This document shows, piece after piece, positions 49,220 to 55,952 of a stretch of 64,000 bases of DNA. Location: assembly GCF_012641745.1 (NCBI RefSeq), contig NZ_WEHZ01000018.1:47173-111172 (forward strand). The letters are read 5' to 3'. The stretch comes from Pseudoalteromonas peptidolytica. GTDB lineage: Bacteria > Pseudomonadota > Gammaproteobacteria > Enterobacterales > Alteromonadaceae. The notes beneath the pieces were generated by a model. It worked only from the letters and a program-made list of their open reading frames with translations. It made no database searches and was not told the origin of the DNA. The first letter of the stretch is position 1. The number at the start of each line of letters is the position of its first letter. The position numbers and the translations under genes were made by a program.

Positions 49220-49909
49220 CTATGACTTATGCTGCGGCTCGGATTTTTTAGGCGTTAAGTCTTCTTCACTTTCATTAATTGGTGCAGGACGAAAACGTTC
49301 AACGTAAACGGTTGCTAGGATGACAGTTAACATGCAAGCCAGCAAAAAGCTTTTAATGTATAAGTAGCTTCTATGTACCCAATTCCAATTCCAAAATGGT
49401 TTCGCTACTTCTTCTGAAACCCCGAATATGTAATCCATATTACGAATTAAGTTTTCTAAGAAAGCTAGCCCATCAACCACTATGAATAACAAGAAAAGAC
49501 CAACTAAAAGAATGTCTGCATGAGTCATATAAACATACTCTCGCATTTTTGGCTGATACTTACCTACGAATAGAATGGATAGCCTAACCCTATTCTTAAA
49601 TATTAAAAATAAGGAGATATCAACAAATAAGTGCAGTGTAAATATGACACCGTTCGTAAAGTAATAAGGAAGGTTATATTGAGGTGAAAGTGTAACTATT
49701 AAGGCGTATAAAGCCAGCTCAATGACAGTTACACTTATTAGTAATATACTTATGTGTAGAATGTTAAGCATATTTCGTGAAAAATAAGCGATGCTGAGAA
49801 CCACTGCTAACGTATGGAGGTGGTAAGCCATATCAGTCTTGATATGCGCTATTGAAAGTAAGATAGCAAACGCAATTACAATTAGATAAAAATACCAAGT
49901 TGTTTTCAT
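49220..49909 (-). CDS. Unknown integral membrane protein
   Basis: 229 residues with about six hydrophobic helices (near 5-22, 30-48, 52-75, 84-105, 130-150 and 187-207) and a charged C-terminal tail (NESEEDLTPKKSEPQHKS). No family is recognised. It lies between small double-glycine peptide genes on the same strand. It could be an immunity or export accessory protein for them, but only position supports this. Confidence 0.6.
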   Translation of the reverse strand: MKTTWYFYLIVIAFAILLSIAHIKTDMAYHLHTLAVVLSIAYFSRNMLNILHISILLISVTVIELALYALIVTLSPQYNLPYYFTNGVIFTLHLFVDISLFLIFKNRVRLSILFVGKYQPKMREYVYMTHADILLVGLFLLFIVVDGLAFLENLIRNMDYIFGVSEEVAKPFWNWNWVHRSYLYIKSFLLACMLTVILATVYVERFRPAPINESEEDLTPKKSEPQHKS

Positions 49910-49932
49910 ATAACCTTTACTCTTTTTCGGCT

Positions 49933-50058
49933 TTAGCCATTTCCTTTTGATCTTGGGTCTTCAAGTGAGCCACCATGGCTACCCCCCTTTACACGTTGAA
50001 TCTCAAAGATATTTAAGTTTCTAAAAACGATCTTTTTAGGTTTCTTAGGTGACATCAT
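49933..50058 (-). CDS. Small Gly-rich peptide (41 aa), putative secreted or RiPP-like
   Basis: Starts MMSPKKPKKIVFRNLNIFEI and ends with QRVKGGSHGGSLEDPRSKGNG-like Gly-rich sequence (residues 21-41). AAAGG lies 9-12 nt before the double ATG (50056-50058 and 50053-50055). A GG pair after a hydrophobic/charged leader and a DP(K/R)-type tail recall the peptides at 50222 and 50414. DNA upstream is similar to that upstream of 50222, suggesting duplication. Confidence 0.45.
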   Translation of the reverse strand: MMSPKKPKKIVFRNLNIFEIQRVKGGSHGGSLEDPRSKGNG

Positions 50059-50221
50059 ATCTATATCCTTTTATAGGCTTTGCAGTGGTTAAAGTTGTTA
50101 ATACTTTACTCTGGAAAGCTCCTATTGAGAACAACTTGTAAAGCCAAATGTGGTCTACCTACTTGGTTTCGGATTTATTTTTATAAGTAAAATACCAAAC
50201 GGCCTAAAGTAAGACTTAATT

Positions 50222-50347
50222 TCATACGTCGTAACTTCTTGAGTTGGATTTTACAATTTCTGTTTCTATTTTTGGATCATCGCCAATTTTTCCTGTGCGA
50301 CTACTATTACCCACAAATTTGGCAGAAGTAATATCCATATCCTTCAT
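50222..50347 (-). CDS. Small peptide (41 aa), paralogous neighbour of the 49933 peptide
   Basis: MKDMDITSAKFVGNSSRTGK then IGDDPKIETEIV and SNSRSYDV. Same length (126 bp) as its neighbour, and it shares the DPKI tail motif with the 50414 peptide. The start is uncertain: ATG 50347 has no clear ribosome site, and AAGG lies too close to the ATG at 50338. It may be a decaying duplicate. Confidence 0.35.
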   Translation of the reverse strand: MKDMDITSAKFVGNSSRTGKIGDDPKIETEIVKSNSRSYDV

Positions 50348-50413
50348 AGGCTTTTGCGGTTGCTAAACTGTTAATACCCTACCTGTAAAATCAATCATTG
50401 AAATCAACTGTAA

Positions 50414-50668
50414 TTATCTGATTTTAGGGTCTTTCTTTAGAAGACCACCACTTCCTCCAGCGATAGTGCGTAACTGTTGAAGGTTAAGCATTTGCGGGGT
50501 TTGCACTTGCTGAGTGTTAAGCTCTAGTCTGTAGCATTTTAATGCTTTGTCATGACTCTCACCTTTCACTCGTTTTACTTCTCTGTGGTGCAAATACTTG
50601 TTATTATTAGAGAATATTGCTTTATTTGTTATCCCTGTTTTTTTCATATTTCTTTTGCTTGTTATCAT
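50414..50668 (-). CDS. Double-glycine leader peptide (putative bacteriocin/RiPP precursor)
   Basis: 84 residues from ATG 50668, chosen because AAAGG lies 9 nt upstream; the frame opens at 50698. The C-terminal part reads MLNLQQLRTIAGG, a textbook double-glycine leader pattern (L-x4-L-x2-I-x-GG), followed by SGGLLKKDPKIR. Preceding residues are basic. If cleaved after GG, the product would be only about 12 residues. It lies 46 bp downstream of an XRE regulator on the same strand. No PCAT transporter is in view. Confidence 0.55.
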   Translation of the reverse strand: MITSKRNMKKTGITNKAIFSNNNKYLHHREVKRVKGESHDKALKCYRLELNTQQVQTPQMLNLQQLRTIAGGSGGLLKKDPKIR

Positions 50669-50714
50669 CAGTGCTTTTCCTTTTAGTAACAGTTTCATCT
50701 ACAAATTAGGGGAC

Positions 50715-51014
50715 TCACTCTTCCACTTTCTTTGCAGTAGGAGAAGTCGGGCTTTTGCGTCTTAGCTGAGAGTCACTAATTAAGTTCCTTAAAGCTTGAA
50801 ACTGTTTGATTATGGGAGAAAGGTCAATATCACAATACCTACACCAAACTTGAAAGTGATCCCACGGTATTCGACTCACACCATTTTCATAGTTTTCGTA
50901 GGTTTGGCGGCTAATACCTACAAGATCTGCCATTTGCTGCGTGGTTTTTTGGGCAGCAAGACGCATTCTTCTGAGGTCGTCACCGTTATATTTAAAATAG
51001 GGATTGCCCACCAA
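50715..51014 (-). CDS. XRE-family HTH regulator
   Basis: 99 residues with a Cro/C1 HTH near 12-60 (DDLRRMRLAAQKTTQQMADL, ISRQTYENYENGVSRIP). The tail is basic (LRRKSPTSPTAKKVEE). It is the first gene of the minus-strand small-peptide cluster and probably controls it. Confidence 0.75.
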   Translation of the reverse strand: MVGNPYFKYNGDDLRRMRLAAQKTTQQMADLVGISRQTYENYENGVSRIPWDHFQVWCRYCDIDLSPIIKQFQALRNLISDSQLRRKSPTSPTAKKVEE

Positions 51015-51251
51015 TATAGTCCTTTCTTGTATGGGGGAGTATGCTCAATGCCACCCAAGTTACTTTTATGTGTAATCTTTGTTAACTGTAAATTGTAATC
51101 AATAAAAATGTTTCTGCAAGAGGAAATTAATTTGTGAGCAGATCTATTGGTTTTCATTTAGTTAATATAAAAATTGATTCGACAAGATTTTTTTGCAAGG
51201 CCTTTGATACTGTTTTATGACGTTAATAATAGTGTAACAACAGAGGATGAT

Positions 51252-51485
51252 ATGGACTATCTACGTCAATATAACGACCTGAATATTCTTTATGTGGCAC
51301 TGAAAAAAGCAAGCCACAATGACCCGAAAACATCAGACACCACCGCGAAGTGGTTTTCACTGGTGGAAAGTACGTTATTTGAATTACAAGAACTGGCACA
51401 CATGGAAAAAGCGTATATGCAGAAATCACGCTCAATGAATAATCTAGTTGAGCTGGTATATGCCAGTGCACCGAGTATGGAATAG
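51252..51485 (+). CDS. Small protein of unknown function
   Basis: 77 residues from ATG 51252, with GAGGATGAT immediately upstream as ribosome site. Predicted mostly helical and soluble (MDYLRQYNDLNILYVALKKA..., EKAYMQKSRSMNNLVELVYA). No family recognised. It has its own terminator just downstream and is divergent from the XRE gene. The strong RBS and terminator make it a probable real gene. Confidence 0.6.
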   Translation: MDYLRQYNDLNILYVALKKASHNDPKTSDTTAKWFSLVESTLFELQELAHMEKAYMQKSRSMNNLVELVYASAPSME

Positions 51486-51511
51486 CGCGATAAAGCACCG
51501 TTTGCAGTGGT

Positions 51512-51556
51512 AAGAGTGCCAATCAAGCTAGAGTATGGGTTGGCACTCTTTTTTAT
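51512..51556 (+). terminator. Terminator after the 77-aa gene
   Basis: Stem AAGAGTGCCAA/TTGGCACTCTT with an 17-base loop (51512-51522 and 51540-51550), then TTTTTATT. It may work in both directions and also end the DUF3299 operon from the other side. Confidence 0.75.
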
Positions 51557-51570
51557 TGTTTATAGCTTTG

Positions 51571-52077
51571 CTACAACTCAAATGGTGCGACGCCTTTGGC
51601 TTCCATCATATAGCCGGTTTGCGCTATGTCGCCTTTCCATGTTGAAACTTTAATAATGCCACTGACTGTGATTGCATCATACAAGCTTTCGATGGGAACA
51701 CCGTTTTTAATTTTGACATGCACAATTTGATTGGGCGGTGGCGGTGGCACATGAATACAAGCGCCAAAGTAAGGTACGAGTAAAAACTCGGTGATCACTT
51801 CGCTGTCACCTTCAAGTGGTACCACAAAGCCTGGTAAGCTTACTAGTTGACCGTCCAACTCTTTAACGACAGGGGCGTCTAAATCGGGCTGGATCCAGTT
51901 TTGTTCAGCGCCTTCATGGCTTGCCGCATCTTGATTACTAATTTGTACATGCCCTTTTGGAATTAAGTCTTCCCAAAACAGTTCTTTCGGTGGAGCTGCC
52001 TTTGCGGCACCACTGAGTATCATCGCTGTGATACATGCAATAAAATAAAAAACGTGAGTACGTGCGTTTAACTGCAT
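51571..52077 (-). CDS. DUF3299 periplasmic protein
   Basis: 168 residues from ATG 52077, with AGAGGA upstream; the frame is open further but without support. Sec signal peptide (about 1-27, ending GAAKA), then the DUF3299 body with LFWEDLIPKGHV, PGFVVPLEGD and CIHVPPPPPNQIVHV. Proteins of this family stand beside MacB-like ABC transporters in zinc-responsive loci of Vibrio (Zrg-type), an analogy recalled rather than tested. It is the last gene of the three-gene operon with the permease and ATPase. Confidence 0.8.
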   Translation of the reverse strand: MQLNARTHVFYFIACITAMILSGAAKAAPPKELFWEDLIPKGHVQISNQDAASHEGAEQNWIQPDLDAPVVKELDGQLVSLPGFVVPLEGDSEVITEFLLVPYFGACIHVPPPPPNQIVHVKIKNGVPIESLYDAITVSGIIKVSTWKGDIAQTGYMMEAKGVAPFEL

Positions 52078-52087
52078 TTTTTTCCTC

Positions 52088-53467
52088 TTAGGTTTTAATT
52101 TGCATGCCGTCGGCAAGCGAGTAAAAGTAAGCGCGGGCGGCGGGAATAGCGCCAATCAGTGTACCTGCGCCTATAATAACGCTAAGTAACGTGAGTTCAT
52201 AGGCTGAGAGTGGGCTGAAACTGAGCACTACTCCAAATTGGCTTTGCAGAGCCGATTGTGCAGCAATGAGCAGAGCGTAGAAAAGTGCAACACCAAAAAT
52301 ACAACCTAACACAGTAATTAAAATTGCTTCGCTGACAAGCAGGGTAAAAATATGCCAAGGTCGCGCCCCAACGGAGCGCAGAATAGCCAACTCCCGACGC
52401 CTTTGGTTTAAGGTGGCCAATAGGGAGGTCAACATACCAAGTAAGCTTATCAATACAACTGCGAGCGTGATAAGTAGCAAAATTTTCTCGACAATATCTA
52501 GCATTGCCCATAATTCTCTTAATGTTACCCCTGGCATGATAGCGAGTAGAGGTTCATCTTTATATAAATTAATATTTCTGCGCACTTGTAAGGTATAAAG
52601 AGGTGACTCAAAGCCCAGTAAAAATGCCGTAATTTGTTTGGTTGAACCAATTAAATCACCAGGTGTTGAATTGAGGTTGTGAAGTAAGGCACTATTGTTT
52701 GTACTACCATGCTCATGCTCATGCTCATGCTCATGCTCATGCTCATGCTCATGCTCATGCTCATGCTCATGCTCATCGTCGTGGTTTGCGGTGTGCTGTG
52801 GTCGTGAAATCTGGCGCGATGTTTTGCTGTGTCCTGTGCTGTGCATCTTTTCTATTGCACTGAGTGGCACATGTAGCGTTTTATCTACCGGTGTGCCAGT
52901 TGCAGCCAAAATACCAGAAATAACCAGCGGGTTGTCATCGTGGTGATGGAAACTGGTGTTGCCCATCCCATGAGAAATAACAATTTTTTGTCCCAGCTTG
53001 TATCCTAGTTGCTTAGCAACTGTTGCCCCAAGCACCACTTCTTGAGGATTATGAAATGCGCGGCCAGCTTTAAAGGTAAGGTGCTGTTTTTTGCCGTATT
53101 GATAATGTTTGAAGTAATTGTCATCAGTGCCTAGTACAGCAAAGCCTTTGTGGCTGTCACCTAAGCTTATCGGAATGCTCCAAGCGACGCCACGTTGCGC
53201 CTTTATATATTCGTAGCTTTGCCATTGTACGGCATTGTTGGCATGGCCAATTCTAAATACGCTTGAAAGGAGCAATTGAATGTCACCAGTACGTGCACCT
53301 ACAATTAAGTCGGTACCAGAAATGGTATTTGCAAAGCTAGACTTTGCGTCTTGGCGAACACGCTCTACTGCAAGCAGTAACATCACACTAATGGCAATGG
53401 TGACCAGAGTGAGGGCGACACTGGCTTTCCTATTTAGTGTACTTTTCCATGCAAGCTTAATTAGCAT
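52088..53467 (-). CDS. ABC transporter permease (FtsX/MacB type) with long His-Glu repeat
   Basis: 459 residues. N-terminal helix near 15-35, a large periplasmic domain, and three C-terminal helices (about 330-355, 380-405 and 425-448) in the FtsX fold. The periplasmic domain contains an (HE)n stretch, about 11 His-Glu pairs near 228-251, encoded by a hexanucleotide microsatellite. Such a run binds zinc or copper, fitting a metal-linked role for the operon. It overlaps the ATPase gene by 11 bp and precedes the DUF3299 gene. Confidence 0.85.
   Translation of the reverse strand: MLIKLAWKSTLNRKASVALTLVTIAISVMLLLAVERVRQDAKSSFANTISGTDLIVGARTGDIQLLLSSVFRIGHANNAVQWQSYEYIKAQRGVAWSIPISLGDSHKGFAVLGTDDNYFKHYQYGKKQHLTFKAGRAFHNPQEVVLGATVAKQLGYKLGQKIVISHGMGNTSFHHHDDNPLVISGILAATGTPVDKTLHVPLSAIEKMHSTGHSKTSRQISRPQHTANHDDEHEHEHEHEHEHEHEHEHEHEHGSTNNSALLHNLNSTPGDLIGSTKQITAFLLGFESPLYTLQVRRNINLYKDEPLLAIMPGVTLRELWAMLDIVEKILLLITLAVVLISLLGMLTSLLATLNQRRRELAILRSVGARPWHIFTLLVSEAILITVLGCIFGVALFYALLIAAQSALQSQFGVVLSFSPLSAYELTLLSVIIGAGTLIGAIPAARAYFYSLADGMQIKT
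52711..52776. repeat. Hexanucleotide microsatellite (GCTCAT)11 inside the permease gene
   Basis: Eleven perfect GCTCAT units, 66 bp, encode alternating His and Glu on the minus strand. Gain or loss of a unit keeps the reading frame, so length can vary without inactivating the gene. Confidence 0.92.
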
Positions 53468-54152
53468 ACTGAGCTCCTTGATTTAATTCACTCAGACTGA
53501 GCTGCCTATTAAATAAGGGAGCTAAACTCTTATCGTGGCTAACAAAGAGAATAGATGCGCTGTAAACGGCAGCTTGATTAAAGAGCAATTTGATAAAGCC
53601 ATCACGGCTATCGGCATCGAGTGCCGAGGTTGGCTCATCAGCAATAATTATCTCGGGTCTACCGATAAAGGCGCGGGCTGCGGCTACTCGCTGTTGCTGG
53701 CCAATACTCAGCTCTGCGACACTGCGCTGTTGGGTATGTTCGTCAATCCCAAGCTCAGTGAGTAAAAGTTTGGCTTCTTGTTCAAGGGTTTTGCTTTGCG
53801 ATGTGATACTTTGCTTACGCTTTTTGGAAAACTCACAGCCAAGGGTGACGTTCTCAATAGGAGATAAATAAGGCAATAAATTGAAGCTTTGAAAAATAGT
53901 ACCAATATGGTCAGCTCTGAACTTATCACGTTGACTACGGCTAAGTGTGCTGGCTTTGGTGCCTGCTATCTCAATCATGCCTTGTTGGCAATCTAAAGTA
54001 CCTGCAATCAAGCCAAGTAACGTGGATTTACCACTGCCACTTGGGCCATGTAAAAACACGTGTTCTCCTCGGGCGATATTAAGCATAGGTATATTTAATA
54101 CCGGCTTGCTCGCTGTAGGCCAAGTAAACTGTAAGTGTGTAATGGTGAGCAT
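53457..54152 (-). CDS. ABC transporter ATP-binding protein (MacB/LolD type)
   Basis: 231 residues from ATG 54152; an upstream extension in the same frame lacks homology. Walker A GPSGSGKST near 37, Q-loop FQSFNLLPYLS, signature LSIGQQQRVA and Walker B IIIADEPTSALD. It powers the adjacent FtsX-type permease. It is the first gene of the ATPase-permease-DUF3299 operon. A half-site like TGTTATAC upstream (near 54187) recalls a Zur box but is too weak to call. Confidence 0.88.
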   Translation of the reverse strand: MLTITHLQFTWPTASKPVLNIPMLNIARGEHVFLHGPSGSGKSTLLGLIAGTLDCQQGMIEIAGTKASTLSRSQRDKFRADHIGTIFQSFNLLPYLSPIENVTLGCEFSKKRKQSITSQSKTLEQEAKLLLTELGIDEHTQQRSVAELSIGQQQRVAAARAFIGRPEIIIADEPTSALDADSRDGFIKLLFNQAAVYSASILFVSHDKSLAPLFNRQLSLSELNQGAQYAN

Positions 54153-54246
54153 AATGTCTCTGTACTGGCAAACAATAGTGTGATGGTATAACAGCCGTCT
54201 GCAAAGCAAAACCCCGTTAAGCCCAACAACAAGGATGCAAGTTAAA

Positions 54247-54275
54247 TTGTGATTTTTGTTCAGCTCGACTATTAT
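54247..54275 (+). promoter_or_regulatory. Sigma-70 promoter for purC
   Basis: TTGTGA (54247-54252), 17-bp spacer, TATTAT (54270-54275), about 65 bp before the purC start. No PurR palindrome was recognised. Confidence 0.5.
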
Positions 54276-54340
54276 AGCGCCCCTAACCCCCTCATTATTT
54301 TGTGCCCTTTAGCAAGGCACATCCTGTCATCGGAGTAACA

Positions 54341-55441
54341 ATGAGTAGCTACAAAGTTTTAGACGTCAATGACGATCTTCCAATTCGCACTAAAGGTGCG
54401 GTTCACAGCGGTAAAGTACGTTCAGTTTATTGGTTAACCGACGCCGACAGTGCGCGTTTAATTGAAGAAAAAGGCTATGATGTTCCGGCTGGCACAGAGT
54501 TGGCAATCATGGTGATCTCAGATCGTATTTCAGCATTTGATTGTATCTGGCAAGGCGAAAATGGCCTTAATGGTGTCCCAGGTAAAGGGATTGCGCTCAA
54601 TAGTGTTGCGGCGCATTGGTTCTCCTTATTTAATGAAGCGGGCCTTGCGGGTAACCATATTGTCGATATTCCACATCCTTATGTTTGGATTGTACGTAAA
54701 GCCAGTACAGTCAGAGTTGAGGCGATAGCGCGCCGATATATTACTGGCAGCATGTGGCGTGACTATGCCAAAGGAGTTCGGTCGTTTTGTGGCTTGCAGC
54801 TACCTGAAGGCTTAGAAGCCAATCAGAAGCTGGATGATGTTTTGATTACACCGTCAACGAAAGGGATCATCAAAGGAGTCGCTGATGTACCGGAAGTGGA
54901 TGACGTGAATATTTCTCGTCAAAACATTGAAGATAACCTTAGTGCATTTAACTTCAAATCAGCCGCTGATGTGGATAAGTACGAACAGTTGCTCACTGAA
55001 GGCTTTACTCTGATCAGCAACGAGCTGGAAAAGCTTGATCAGATCTTTGTCGATACCAAGTTCGAGTTTGGCTATGTTGAAGACAAAGACGGCCAAGCGC
55101 GCTTAATTTATATCGACGAAGTTGGTACGCCTGACTCATCTCGCATTTGGGATGGGCCTGCTTACCGTGATGGTAAGATAGTTGAAAACTCAAAAGAAGG
55201 GTTCCGCCAACTCCTGATAAACAATGTGCCTGACAGCGATGTATTACTAAATAAAGATCGTATGCCAGAGCGTGAAGCACTTGCCCGTGATTATTTATTG
55301 CCAGAAGCGGTAATGATGTCTGTGAGCGAAACGTATGTGGGTATTGCCAGTAAAATTGTTGGTCGTGAGTTAGTTATTCCAACTGATCCACGTCAAGAAG
55401 TCATTGATATTCTTGATAAGCACTACGGTCTTATCAAATAA
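54341..55441 (+). CDS. purC: Phosphoribosylaminoimidazole-succinocarboxamide synthase
   Basis: 366 residues from ATG 54341, with CGGAG 5 nt before. ATP-dependent joining of CAIR and aspartate in purine synthesis. Motifs: [49 protein letters not shown] and [16 protein letters not shown]. It is the longer PurC form (about 367 aa), found in Vibrio and Alteromonadales, rather than the 237-aa E. coli type. Confidence 0.96.
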   Translation: MSSYKVLDVNDDLPIRTKGAVHSGKVRSVYWLTDADSARLIEEKGYDVPAGTELAIMVISDRISAFDCIWQGENGLNGVPGKGIALNSVAAHWFSLFNEAGLAGNHIVDIPHPYVWIVRKASTVRVEAIARRYITGSMWRDYAKGVRSFCGLQLPEGLEANQKLDDVLITPSTKGIIKGVADVPEVDDVNISRQNIEDNLSAFNFKSAADVDKYEQLLTEGFTLISNELEKLDQIFVDTKFEFGYVEDKDGQARLIYIDEVGTPDSSRIWDGPAYRDGKIVENSKEGFRQLLINNVPDSDVLLNKDRMPEREALARDYLLPEAVMMSVSETYVGIASKIVGRELVIPTDPRQEVIDILDKHYGLIK

Positions 55442-55502
55442 CTTCCACACACCAATTTGTTTGCCTTAATAACAAGTTTATTAAGGCAATATTCTTATTT
55501 GC

Positions 55503-55952
55503 TTGCTTTTCGAGGCAAGGTCTCTTTTACTTAACCTAATTATTACGGTTAATAGAGCTGCTGATGCGAGCCTTTCTTTTGCCTCAATTTTGGCTGTTGC
55601 TGCAATGCGCTTCAAGTCATTTGAATTAAAGTTATGCACTGGCACACCAAATCAACCGCTTATGTTTGAAAAAGCAGGAATAGTAGTGTTAGGTTGTAAT
55701 ATCCATGATTCAATGGTGGGCTATATTTATGTCGCTGAACAGCCGGTATTGATAACGGATGCACAAGGCTTGGTTAATTTACCAGACAATATTGATACCG
55801 TGATGGTATGGCATCCTTATCAAACTAAAGACATCGATAAAAAACAAACTGTTCAGATCGAAAGCAAAAATAGTCAGATATCGATAACAATTGAAATAAC
55901 CACTCCAGCGCCACGCAATACGTTTGGGGCGCGCTTCGGGCAGCATGAATGA
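55503..55952 (+). pseudogene. Methylamine-utilisation-type (cupredoxin-like) protein with damaged N-terminal half
   Basis: The C-terminal part (from about residue 36, RFKSFELKLCTGTP, then KAGIVVLGCNIHDSMVGYIYV and YQTKD) matches the second half of small periplasmic cupredoxin-like proteins annotated as methylamine utilisation protein, with the usual Cys-x-Ile-His ligand motif. The expected first half of that fold (roughly 70 residues with the first copper-site histidine) is missing. A signal-peptide-like start at ATG 55564 (MRAFLLPQFWLLLQ) is in another frame and ends quickly. An internal deletion plus frameshift is likely. Its stop still overlaps the start of the GGDEF-EAL gene (ATGA), as expected for the usual two-gene unit. 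Confidence 0.65.

Noticed and set aside
49220..49909. Lanthipeptide or sactipeptide modification enzyme in the peptide cluster
   Set aside because: The only large protein there is a plain multi-helix membrane protein with no enzyme motifs.
54160..54200. Zur box before the ABC operon
   Set aside because: Only one half-site (TGTTATAC) is present; the dyad partner is missing, so no regulatory site is called.
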